From assembly GCA_024036415.1 (NCBI GenBank), contig JAMWET010003455.1:124001-188000 (forward strand): a stretch of 64,000 nt of DNA, given 5' to 3'. A model generated the notes under the pieces. That model was not told the DNA's origin and ran no database searches. It was given only the letters and a program-made list of their open reading frames with translations. Positions 25,767-39,100 of this stretch are shown here, piece after piece (the stretch's first letter is position 1; every line of letters starts with the position of its first letter). This DNA is from Prochilodus magdalenae (lineage: Eukaryota > Chordata > Actinopteri > Characiformes > Prochilodontidae). The position numbers and the translations under genes are program-made.

Positions 25767-28700
25767 GTTGTCCTCCCGGCATTCTTTGTGTGTCTGTCTC
25801 TGATCTTCTCTTTGATTGTCCCTCCATTTGTGGAGTATCCCAGTCTGGAGCTGCAGCCTTGGATGTATGGTAAACCCCAGAACACCTTTTACAGGTACTC
25901 ACCCACACAGTTCCATCCCAGTACTTTTACAGGTACTCACCCACACAGTTCCATCCCAGTACTTTTACAGGTACTTACCCACACAGTTCCATCCCAGTAC
26001 TTTTACAGGTACTCACCCACACAGTTCCATCCCAGTACTTTTACAGGTACTTACCCACACAGTTCCATCCCAGTACTTTTACAGGTACTCACCCACACAG
26101 TTCCATCCCAGTACTTTTACAGGTACTTACCCACACAGTTCCATCCCAGTACTTTTACAGGTACTCACCCACACAGTTCCATCCCAGTACTTTTACAGGT
26201 ACTCACCCACACAGTTCCATCCCAGTACTTTTACAGGTACTCACCCACACAGTTCCATCCCAGTACTTTTACAGGTACTCACCCACACAGTTCCATCCCA
26301 GTACTTTTACAGGTTCCATCCCAGTACTTACAGGTACCCACACAGTTCCATCCCAGTACTTTTACAGGTACTCACCCACACAGTTCCATCCCAGTACTTT
26401 TACAGGTACTTACCCACACAGTTCCATCCCAGTACTTTTACAGGTACTCACCCACACAGTTCCATCCCAGTACTTTTACAGGTACTTACCCACACAGTTC
26501 CATCCCAGTACCTTTACTTAATTTTGGGGTACTTACTTAATTGCACTGGAGGGATGAGACACAATTCCCATTTTTATGATGTAGGGGACCCAAGTAAATG
26601 GACCTAAGCATCCCAGCAAAATGCCACACAGCTTAACAGAACAACCAGATCATCTCACTATAGGACTCAAACGTTCAGGACTGCCCTGCACATGCTCTTG
26701 CACTTGTCGAGAAAACCAACTCTTGACCAACTCTCAAATTGTGCATTCATTTTTTTAATGAGGGTTGTATGCACTGCAGCCCCACTATAATATTCCTCTG
26801 TTTGTAGTCACATCTTCTTCCCCATAGTAGCGTTATATGTATTAGAAATGGTGAGCAAGAAAATGTTGTATAAAAGGACCTAAAAACAATGGAGTTGTGG
26901 GGTTTTCATGTGACAGTGACAATGCAAGTGTATGAGATTATTGTGCTGTACCAGAAGCCTAAACTTTCCTCTGCAATATTTACTCAATCTGGCCTTCTCA
27001 GCAAGGCTGCTAGTCATATTTATGATTGTGATATTTACTCTCTCTGTAATCCGAGCCGGGTGTTATTTATCTAGTCTGCTGAGTGTGAGTGTGAGAGCAG
27101 CAGGCAGTAATGAGGAGATTAGAACCTTAACCCTGATCAGCCTGACGGTGATGAAAGTCCTGACTCAGCTGTGCATGTGTGTATGTGTGTCACAGTGCTG
27201 ACGGGCAGACCGTGGCGCAGGTGGAGAGCGTGACGCGTTCCCTTCTGAATGAGCCTGGGTTTGGCACACGCTGCATGGAGAGCAACCCTATACCGTGAGT
27301 CGTGCCAAACCACACATGTCTATGTGTCTTTTGCTGTGCATACACATACACACTCGTTGAGATGTAGTTATTGCTAAACAGAGGCACCTACAGCACTGTG
27401 TAGAGACCAGATCCCTGCCCATCATTTAATTATGTCTAGTTAAAGCACCATTAAGTACGGCTTTTTCAGTGTCAGGGAGAAAAACGGATATTGATTGTTT
27501 TATGTTCTCATGTGAACTACATTTTTAAAAGCATGGGGTTTGGTAACACCCAGTGCTTATCCAGGATAGTCTTTATTTATTACCTCACATCTTTTTGAGA
27601 CAAAGATATTTGAAAGTGGATTTTAAAATATATATTTAAGTATGATAAATTCACAGCATTTCACATCTTAGTAGATTTTTCTTTTCCATTCAGTAGGCTA
27701 CACAGTTTTCTTCACATTTGTCTAAGAAAAGCAGCTTATATTATACGTTATCATGTCATTGTCCATTAGGCAAAACAGTTCATTTGCATTATAACATTCT
27801 CAGTACACTTCTTTCTTTCAAACCTTGATTTTTTAACAAATCTTCAAGGGGGATTAAGGTCAGTGGACCGTTTTCAACGAAACGTAAGAACATATTTTCT
27901 GACTGGCTATTACTAATCCATGTTACTGCCCGTTTTTGCATAAACTTAAGCAGAGGTGAATTTCATTGCCTTAGTGTTACTTAGATGACTCATTTCACAC
28001 TGTAACGTTGAGTCTCAATGAATGACTTCCAGTGGCCATGTCCTTTTTAATGCCAGTAGTGTGCAGCACAGTAAGCACTCACTCTAAACTTTTTGTTGGG
28101 CCATTTTTGTTTAAAAGACACTGAGTGCACTACATGACATCCAACACTTTAGAAGCAACAGGCACAGCATTGCATAATTCAGCAGATTTTACTTCAATAT
28201 TTTTGCATTAAAAACACTAAATCTGTGATTTTAATTTAGGAAAGCACAGTAGAGCTATGCCTGACTCATGCAAGCTTGTAGCTACTGTGTTTTAGGACAC
28301 AACTGAAGAAACTAGCTGTGAGCCTGGATGGTAGCCATGCTACATCAGTGAACATCAGTTCAGAAAGACCATTTCATCGTTACTAATGAATTAACAAAAC
28401 CTGATATTTGACACAACCGTGTGTTGTTATGGTTAGCCTGTGTTAGTTAACCAAATCATGGAACATAACATACCATATTCCTCTGATAAGTTTAATTCAG
28501 GTTCAGTATGACTTTTGCCGAATATGACTGTTGAGGCATTTAAGCATGACTCTGTTTTGCCTGTTGCTCTCTTAGTAAGTACCCATGTGTTCCTACGGGA
28601 GCGACAGACTGGTCCACTCCGGCTGTGGATCCCTCCATCCTGGAGATCTTTGCAAACGGTAACTGGACCATGCAGAATCCCTCACCAGATTGCCAGTGTA

Positions 28701-31700
28701 GTACGCCCCAACACAGCATCATGCTCCCAGCCTGCCCTCCTGCTGCTGGAGGATTACCGCCACGTCAGGTAAGTCATGACCTGGCACCCTGAGATTTCAG
28801 CTTTTATTGCCAGGTTTTAGGGCTAAGCTTAACATTAAGCCCAGAGCACACCAACCCAGTGTTCTCACAGCAATGACAAAGTTTAGAGGGTCTGTACCTG
28901 TGTGTGATTTTTGGGAAGTTTCCATTCACGCTAGTTTAGTTGGTCAGTTCTTTGGCTCTAACGTTTTATAGGAATAACACATCACACTGCTGCAACAGTT
29001 GTAGCAGCCATTCAGAGGCCATTTTTTCACAATTTTTCACAAATATTTCACAATATTTAAACAATGTTCCAGTGACCAGTAAATGGGCCTATTTTTCTCT
29101 CCTCTTAATGTAGGCTGTGTGGTCCTAATGTTGGGTAACACTTCTGTAAGCATTGCTCTGTTAATCACAGGGCTGATGTCTTTTGCCTCACCCACACAGA
29201 ACAGTTTAGAGTCAGAGAAACCTAGCCAACCACAGTTAACTCACCATGAACAAAGATAGCAAGCTAGACCACCTGTCTATAGCTGCCTGTGACCAGTTTG
29301 TCCATTTATCTGTCCATTTGTCTGTTCCTACATTCACATTTTTCCATTCCTTCATCTGTCTGTTTATTGTCCCTTGTCCATTCCATACCTGGTCCAATTA
29401 CCATCATATAAAAGATGGAGCATAGTTCTGTTTGCGAGGCAGAGTATTTAGGAGTGTTAAACAGAGATCTGTCAATCAAGTTGCTTATAACACAGGTCTC
29501 GGCTAGGTCTGAACAGCATTTTTTAGGCCATATTTGATCATATTTCGTCTTATGTTTTACCTCAGAGCTCTGCTGGATGTTTAATATAATATGGATGTTT
29601 TGATAGTTTTGTATCACATAAGCAGGTTCCCTGGGACTTATTTTAAAGCCTTGTACATTTCTGGCATTTAGCTGACGCTCTTATCCAGAGCGACTTACAA
29701 GGGTATTCATATCACAGGTAGGCACAGGTAGTGTTAGGAGTCTTGCCCAAAGACTCCTATTGGTGTAGCACAGCATAGTCACCCAGACCGGGATTCGAAC
29801 CCCAGCCTCCCACACGTGGTGGTGGCTCCTTGCTGGGTAGTGGTGTTGTCCGCTGAGCTGCACCAACCACTACTGTTGTACTGTTGATTGGTGACAGATT
29901 GGTATTGGGTGATACTCAATCATTCAGTATGAATATCAGTACTGAAATTATATATTACTGTATATTATTGTATGAACGTAAGGTACCATTACAGTACAGC
30001 AAAATGAAACATCCAGCTACACAAGTGTTTTAGTGTTTCTACTCTGTTTTCTGCTTTGAAGCATAATTTGTGACAGCACCAGTAAAGGACGAATACAGCA
30101 TCACATCTCAAGTTTCCATCTGTCTGCCGTCACACCTTTCTTCCTCCATGTCACATTCTATGGTACATTTTAAAGCTAATCTGTCTACACGGACATGGTA
30201 GCATATGTCCATGTTTGTTAATTAAACTCCCTGTGTAAACTCTTCTTCTCAGATGCTGCGTTAAAAAATATTTTCCTCTGGCAGGAGCTCTGCCTGTGTG
30301 CTCCTCTGTCAGCTTTAAGTGAAATAAGGTGCCTATTTAAGTCGGATGTAATATGCAAGCATTCTTCTTTGATGTAGTTCATTTGCATAAAGAATAAACC
30401 CATTTGAGTATCCCTTATATGCAAGATATCACATAGTTCAGCTATTTTTTGTCCCACACCAATTTTGGCTTTGTAAAGCAAGGTCAGACATCTTTCTATC
30501 TGTTCATCCTCTATTCTCTCCACCCCTATCACTCTCCTTGCACCGCTTTTAATGCTGAGTCAGGATCTGAGCGTCTCCATGCAGAAATCAATGCTAATGC
30601 TTTATCAAGTATTACTACAGCGACACACACATGACCTAACTTACCACCCAGGCACTCAGTGTAACCCTGATCAATGAACCAGAGAGGGAGAGAGAGGGAG
30701 GGAGGGAGGGAGACAGTGACAGTAAGTGAAAGAGAGAGTTCTGAAATGATCCCTACTAGAAACACCAGTTTTCAAAGCTGGTATTCTGATCAGCAGCAAT
30801 GAAAGTTGATACGCTGATCACCACAACCTGCACAGCTTGAATTTGAGCCTGGACACGCTTTTAAAACCTTTTAGCCATTTCACCCTGAGCTAGTCTGTGT
30901 GATCTGAATTATTTACTGATATGTGCATTCACCTTGGACAGCAGAGATTAAATCCATTGAAATAATCGCTATTGATCATTTTCAAGGTAATTCAGCTGCT
31001 TTAAATCTGCTCTTGTGACCACTGACCACTCTGGCTTTGTGAGGGTTTTTAATAAACAAGTTTTTTCCTTTGGCTGTTTTCAATAGCTTAACTAAAAGGA
31101 AAAAGATTAAATCAAATAGATTTTATTTTTCTGCTAAACTGAAGAAATCCTAAAGAAGTCCTGCTTTGAGAATAATGGCCACTCTTCTTGTGATGGCAGC
31201 ACTCAAAGCTTTCAAGTGAATAACCTACCTACATTTAGTGTAACAAGAATGAATGTCGCTAAACATGCTGTGAAACAATATTTTTTATGGTTACAGCTTG
31301 GAGGAACATCTAACAGTAGTCATTAGAGTTGTTTTTATTACATGCAATTTACATACCGTCATTCACAATCAAATTCACTATTTAAAGAGTGGCTGAACTG
31401 ACCAAAGGCTGAATTAGTAGTGCTATAAACTCAGGGTGATATGTACTTCAGATTTGTCGTCAGGCAAGCTGAAAGAACACCTGTTTTCTAAAATGTAGAA
31501 CATTTCAGATAAAAACATAATAGAAAAAATGGAATACTGACAGTTTTGTGTGCCCCTGACCCCTTTCGCCTCATACCAAGGAAACCCTGAACAGCTGAAA
31601 TCCTAAGCAAGAAAAGGGAATGTTACTTTGCAAAACTACAGAAATTGGTCTTCATCAGTTCCAAAATGCTTAGCATGTAGTTAAAAGAAGAGGTGCTTAA

Positions 31701-34402
31701 CACAGTGCCAGTTTTTTAAAAATGTGCTGCTGACTTGAATACAAATATGGGCAGATATTTTTAAAAAATACAGCTGTTTCTCAGTTTCAGTGTTTGACCA
31801 TTTACCTTAGTACAATTTTCTTTTAAAGGTAAAGGAAAAAGCGTTGTATAAAAGCACATACACATAAAAAGATCTTAAAATATTCTCTCATTTCACTTAC
31901 CTCCATATCATCATTGCCATTTAGGTCAACAGAAGTGTCATCAACACCATTAGGATTGGCGTGACCACTTGGCATTAAACTGTAACATGTTCCCATGTGC
32001 AAGTCAAGTGAAGGCACATACCAGCAGTTTGTAATAATAAATTTATAATGTGATATATTTCCTTTCATATAAATTATTCAGAGGCTTGCTCATAGCCCTG
32101 GAAGACTTATGTGCTGTGCCGCTGTGTTATTTTATACATATTTATGCAACCCGAGCACAGACAAAATCGTCCTCCGCTAATGTCTTGACAAAAAACAGTT
32201 TAGCCTTCAGCTTTAGACTCCCTGAAATTGTTATGGCCTATCCTACAAGAAGATCCAAGCAAAAACGAAGCACTTCGAGTGCACATTAAGGTAGGACTCT
32301 CAGATTTCAGAAAGGTTTAAATCATATATAATGAATAGACTGTTCTTGGTTTGACTGGGAGACTGTTCATCAAAAAGTCTTCCCTCTGGGCCACGTTCTC
32401 TCACTCGAGACACCACAGCAGAAAGTATTATCCTTCTCCCCTACACACCAGTTCTCCAGTAGGTTGACTGGTGCAGGGAGCAGCATGTGCTGACTCAACC
32501 GGCTTCCGCATGCCAGCTCCTCTGCCCTGCATTATCAAATGCTACGGGCCTGCCAAACAGTTGCACTCCGATCTGAAGCAGCTCAAAGCATTGCTAGGAA
32601 GCTGTGACCAACATTGCCAAGCCACAACGTCACCTCTGCTCTGGCAGTCCTTTCCGCCATCTTTATCACCCATCCTTGCTGTGTCTTGTCTTTTATAGGA
32701 CTATTTCTTCTTTGCTCCTTGCTGGCAGGTGTTATCCCACTTCTAAAACCATTGTGATGTCGGCATAGAGTAAGAAGATGCAGGGGACATAACACTTTGG
32801 CTCTATTATTGAACAAGGCCACAGTAGAGAAACCACCTAGTCCTTCTGACACAGCCAAAACAGCATGCAGGTCACCTCTAGCACCACAGTTCAACACTAG
32901 ACCCCTACTCCCAAAGCAAGAGGAGGAATGCGCAAACTGATGTGTGCACGCTAGCAGCTGACCCAGTTAGCAAACATTTACCAAAGTCTAGACTGACTTT
33001 ACTCCAGATGTCGCTCTGCGAGGAGGTCGCTATCTCAACACGCAGACTTACAAGACAAGCGGAAGGCAGTTTTTGGTGTTATCGAGATTGGAGAAGATAT
33101 GTTTGGTCTGGAAAGGCGCTCTGCTGTCATCCGTTCACCAGTGAATAAAGTTGTCTGTCTGAGACTTCAGAAAGCTCCGCTGCAGCTTTAATTAGGCCAC
33201 ACAGCACAGCTCCAAACTGGTGTTCATTATGCGCGCACCCATGCGCTCGCTCACTGGGAGAAAAGCTGCTGATTGCAGGTTCCAGCTTTGTAGATGGAGT
33301 CTGGCTGCTTCAGACACAAGATGCTAGGCGTTTGATTCTTTTGATACTTTTGGTTTACACGCTCAGTTTAATGATGCAGTTCGTGGTGTATTTGTTCTTT
33401 ATTAGCTTTGATTGTGCTTTCATCTCAGTAAGTCTAAGTGTGCATCCCCAAAAATGGCAAAGTAATTTGCTTGTTTACTGGCTTTTGTTGTGTCTTGAAA
33501 GCATTCTTCCTCTTGCACCTAGCAATAATCTATTACTTTACATGTGATTACCTTTTAAAGTGCTACAGTAGGACTGATACAATAAAGTATTAGCAAAAAA
33601 CATGGTGTGCCTGCACTGCTGTGCATCACCCTGTAAAGCATGAATCAGTCATTTATGATTCAGAAGTGTTGGATCAGATTTGGGTCAGATTTTGGTCAAA
33701 ACATGAGCGTTTTGGACCACATGGCACATATTTACATATATTAATGTCACACACACAGACTCAAATAGAATGTCTGGCTCAACATTTAGGTTGATTAAGT
33801 GGGTAGATGTTTAAGCAAAATCAGCGTTATCCTGATGAATATATGATGACCACAGTAGATAGTTCACATCCTCAAAGGGCACGTCCTTCACCAAGTTTCC
33901 CTTCGGTGAATTCACCATCATGTTGAATTGAAGTTCTTCTGCACACTGTGTAAGACTTAACAGTTATAAGTAATGACTATATGGCATACCATGTATATAT
34001 GGCATAAATTTCTTACAGAATGTAAACTGCCTAAACTGCCATTCTGAACTGCCATTTAGAAAAATAAATATTATCATAAATGGTGACACATGTTTGTCTT
34101 TGGACAGCAAAGATATGCAGTAAAAAGATGGAGCTGCAATAGGCCAGTAAGATGTTTGCCAAGTTTAGTTAATTTATTAGTGTTTGCACATTGATGGCGC
34201 ATTGCAAATTAGGGGGCGAGAACATTGAAGCTGCATGTGATGGATTATCACAGAAAACCATTAGGAACCTCTACAACTCTATGCCATACTAAGAGACACT
34301 ACTTCTGTATTTGTAACTCAATAAATATTACCCATCAGTCTAAATGTATCTCTGAATAGCACTGCGATGTCTTACAATGTCCTTCAAAAACCAGTGCAGG
34401 TC

Positions 34403-34435
<33 letters not shown>

Positions 34436-36086
34436 GCGTGTGTGTGCGCGTGTGTGTGCGCGTGTGTGTGCGCGTGTGTGTGTGCGCGTGCGTGTGTGTT
34501 TAGACTTGCACTGTTTTTTAAAGGACATTGTAAGATACAGAGATTCATATGCAAGCCATGCTCATGGGATTTTCTCGCCGGTGTTGTGAGGACACTTGCT
34601 GGTGTGGGAAATTACTCCGTACAGAGCTCCATCTATTTTTTTTTTCTGAAAAAGTGAAAGCTGTCATGTGTGCTTACTGTATGTGTACATACATAATATA
34701 TATGTGGTGGGCAATCGGGAAAGTCAGAATTCCCTGTGTACCATTTGTGTTTTAGATTGTTCATTGTGAGCTAATGAATTAACCCATGTATTAAAATGCA
34801 AGAACCCTCACACAAACTAGAGACGTCTACATCTATATATATAGTAAATAATAAGTATAAAGTATATATAGTATAAATAAAGTATATGTGTACTAGATAA
34901 AGCATCTCTTCTTTTCAGAAGTCTTGCTTTCAATTTTTCAAAGAAATCTGCAGAAAGATTTTTCACACCTTTAAAGTTCAGTCTTAGAAGTTCGCTGCAT
35001 TGCCTATCTGAGTTAACACATTCACTGATGTTGAGGTCTGGACTCATCATTCATTGTTCTGAGAACACCAGCAGTTTATTTGTTTGATTTGCTGTTTTTC
35101 CGCATTTTCTAGTTGTCTTCTGACAATGGATAGATACCACAAAAAGAGTGGACAGATTTCAGATCGGAGGCATGAGGCTTGATTTTCTCTGTTTACTGTT
35201 TAAGTCCTGTTTTTCTGATGCTGACTGTTTTGGTGCACTACCAAGTCTTGTTAGTAGTTCCATTTTAACTGTAGATTTTACTTTTTTTTAACCCCATTTT
35301 TGAAAACATTTTTTCACTTCATTGCTCTTATTTTCTACTTGTTTATGCAAGTAGATAATCTCCAGTAACTATGACTGTTGTGACTGGAAAGTACATAAAT
35401 GGTTGACTTTGCTGAGTGCTGTAGGTACTTGATTTAGTACACCTCCTTGTTTCTACACTATTTGTCCTTTTTATCAGCTTCACTTTAAAGTTTAAAGGTG
35501 TGCTTTGTAGTTCCTCAGTTACAGACTCTAGTCTATTTGTTTCTCGGCATTCTTTGTTGCAAAGCACTCACTTATTTTCCACCGCTACGGGTGTCACGGT
35601 GGTGTTGAAAATGATTCACCACCCAAATAATACCTGCTCTGTGGTGGTCCTCTAAAGGACCTGACCACAACAAGGATAAAAGGCTAACAAAGTATAAAGA
35701 CACAGATGAACTGCATTCTGTAAATATAGAACTATAGTGTGCACCTATATGGTAAGTGGAGCTGATAAAAAGGGGTACATATAAGTTGGCGTTCCTACTG
35801 TGGTCAGTTGGTGTGTGTGTAATATATGTGGCATATGTATGAAATTGTCTTAACAAGATATAAAAACAAACCTGTGTATGTGTGTGTGTGTGTGTGTGTG
35901 AGACACCAACCAAGTGAGGTAAATCGGAAGCTGTTCTCTCTGTGTGAATACAAAGGGATACGGTTGCTCTTCATTATCCCAACGGAGAACCAATCAACAC
36001 TTCTACTTAATCTGCATGCATGAATATCATTGTTCAGCTTGAATGGTGAGGACGATCAAGTCAACAAAGTAAAGTTTTAGCACGCG

Positions 36087-36128
<42 letters not shown>

Positions 36129-39100
36129 GGGTGACAAGCCTCTTACTGATCTGTTAATTGCCAATTATGACCAGTTTAAAGGTCTGCCCCCTTCAACCCT
36201 CTCTGCAAATTAGCAATTAAGCGATGAGACAATGAGGGAAAAAGGCCGAAGTGTCATCTCTAATGTTTATTGTCTCCATAGTGATGTGTCCCTTTGCATC
36301 TTTAGTCCATTTGCGTTTTTGTTTTTTTCTTTTTTGCTGACCAGTAGAAGTGATCATACAGTACCCTGGAACCCTATATCTATTCAGTCAGGACTTGTTT
36401 GTTTACATAGAGAGGTTCACAGTTATTTGCATTTACATTTGATTTACATTCTGTGTTTAAAGGAACATGAGTAAATCACAAAAACATGTTTTTTTCTTTC
36501 TTTCTGCCATGTCTCTTTATTATTTTAGGCTTAATAGATTAATAGAGGCTTTAGATATTACATATCTGCATGTGAACCATAATTGGGTTGTCAGTTATTT
36601 AGAGGATGAAATTTGATTCAATGGGATGACAATCATGTTTGGATGGCCACCTCTCTGTATTTAAATAACAGAGATTTATTGAAGTCATATCTAAAAACAC
36701 ATTTTTATAAAAGTACATCATGGCATGAACAAAGTAAATGTCTAAAGGGCCCCTGATTTCCATCAAGATGTCTGGAGAAAGGACAACACTGCATTCCAGC
36801 ATACAAATCTTACTGTATCTGTTAACCTTAGTGGCGGTAGTATCATGGTTTAGGCATGTTTTGCTGCTGGGATGGCCTGCCAACATTGATGGGAAAATGA
36901 ATTCTGACTTCACCAGTGAATTCTTAGTGAAAATGGCATGACGATCTGAATCTCAAGAAAACCCACCAGAGTTAAAGCTGTTCTATACCGAGGAATGGGC
37001 TAAAATTCCTCCAAACCTGTGGAGAACCTGTCTGCTTACCAAAAAAATTAGTTAGTTATTAGCAGTTATCGCTGCACAAGGAGGTCACACCAGATGTGAA
37101 TGAACTACTGTCACTGACCTCCAAGGGTTAATTTAATGAAATATTGATTAGCACAGCCAAAGATTGGGTGGTTTGGAGATGGCTAAGCTGACATACTGTT
37201 GGACAAAATTCATGATTTCTTTGTTAGTGATTTATTTCCCAGGAAATGCTTACTGCCCAGATAAAAGCTTTAACTGTATTTTTCAGGCAGCCTAATCTGA
37301 CATTTGATAGGTGACACATAAACATTTGATATTTGCTCTTCTCTCTTTCCTCTTCCTTTCCATAGAGAATACAAAGCACAACGGACACTCTGCATGACCT
37401 CACCGAGCGCAACATGACTGACTATCTGCTGAAGACCTATGCAAAGTCTGGAAAAATACGGTAACAGTGCACTGGATCCATTACGTACCATCTGACTGTC
37501 TATTTCAATAAGATGTCAAGGCTCTATTAGACCTATAAAAGGCAAGTCTGTCAAGAAACAGCACAAGAGTTGTAAATATGGAATTCTATAAATAAAAAGG
37601 GATAGGGCATCACATCAAACATCAAACATCTGAGCACATGAAAGCATATCACATTATAATAATATAATACCTGAGACTTCAGCATAGAGAATATCCCTGC
37701 TGCTACCATGACAAAGAAGCTTTTCAGGATATTTTTGAGTTTATACGTGACTAGTATTCTCATATTTCTCTTTCTTTCTTGCCAGCTATGGAGGGATTTC
37801 TGTTGGAGGAGTGAACTCTCAGGTCAAAATGAACGCGTCAGAGATAGCGGCGGCTCTTTTGGATCTCAAAAATCTCTTCAACTCATCCCAGGTATGACAG
37901 ACAAACTTCATACACCCACAGAACTCTCAGCAGCAGTCTCAAGGTATGGAAAATGTCCAAATCAAAAACACATATGTTATGTTCTGTTTAACAGGAACCA
38001 GGCACTGTTAGGGTGTTTTGTTCACTACTCAAACAACTGGAGCCTTTGGCCCCAGAAAACTGGACCTTTTAGCTGAAGTTTTAGACATTTTAGCAAGTCT
38101 GTACTCTTCAGGGTGAGGATAAGGTCACCAAGCTGGTTTGATTATGTAATGATGTGGTTTCTGTTAAAGTAACAACCAACACATTTACATAAGCCGCTTT
38201 TTTACACTACATGGTAGGACTCAGTCAAGCTCGACACAGTTCGGCTTTACCTGCTTTTGGTACCAGCTACTTCGATTTCCGCTGCAGATATAGTGGATTA
38301 TCTTAGCATGTGTATTTAGAGAGTCTAGCTGTTTTTTCCATGTAGTGGAAAGGCATCTTTATAGCCACCTATTTAGCCTACAACAATACTATGGTTGGTG
38401 TAGCTCAGCGGATAATACCACTACCCACCAGGGAGCCACCACCACATGTGAGAGACTGGGGCTTGAATCCTGGTCTGGGTAACTATGCTGTGCTACACCA
38501 ATACGAGTCCTTGGTCAAGACTCCTAACACTACATTGGCCTAACTGTATTATGAATACCCTTGTAAGTCGCTCTGGATAAGAGTGTCAGCTAGATGTAAA
38601 TGTACTTATTGAACGTGGCCCCATGCAGAATAAAAGATTTACATATATTGTAACACAGATTACCCAGATGAGGTTACCACAATTTCAGTCCTAATAAATA
38701 CATTTTGGCTCTAGAGGCACAAGAAAAACATTTGTTAAAGGGATAAAGAGAGCTTGGTCATGTGAAAATGAATTGGTACAATGTTATAAATAAGGAAAGG
38801 AAATGTAGGGAATGGACTTCAGATACCAAATTCTGATGTTCTTAGGTGATTGTCTACATAGTAGAAAGGAAAAATGCTATGTAAAGCTGTGTTGGGCACA
38901 GAGAAAGCAAACCAGAAACCTCATCCTATCTCTGAAACATGGTGGTGGTAGTATAGTGGTTTGGGTCTGTTTTGCCAGGATGGCCTGCCATTATTGATGG
39001 AACAGTGAATTCAGAATTATAACAGAGAATTCTAAAGGAAAATGTCAGGACATCTGTCCATGAACCGAATCAAGAAATCTCACCAACATCCCAGAGTTGA

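Larger units (their letters stand above)
28769..37365 (+). other. Intron 15 (8.6 kb)
   Basis: Holds a minus-strand tRNA-SINE (29653-29869), a 97-bp alternating pyrimidine-purine tract (34403-34499), a foldback repeat (35442-35775), GT tracts near 35880 and 36090, and a Tc1-like remnant (36735-37105). The stretches 29870-34400 and 35900-36730 are otherwise unremarkable single-copy-looking sequence. Acceptor ctttccatag. Confidence 0.8.

Noticed and set aside
25895..26520. CRISPR-like array of 38-bp repeats
   Set aside because: Repeats are head to tail without unique spacers, in a vertebrate intron. It is a minisatellite.
25788..26607. Two ~250-residue open frames rich in Thr, His, Pro and Ser over the 38-bp array
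   Set aside because: Not a separate gene. One frame is read-through of abca1 exon 13 into the intronic minisatellite, and the other is the same repeat in another frame. They are reported as a splice-donor array instead.
29653..29869. Functional tRNA gene
   Set aside because: The head has tRNA-like A and B boxes, but it is fused to a LINE-type tail and repeated three times, so it is a SINE.
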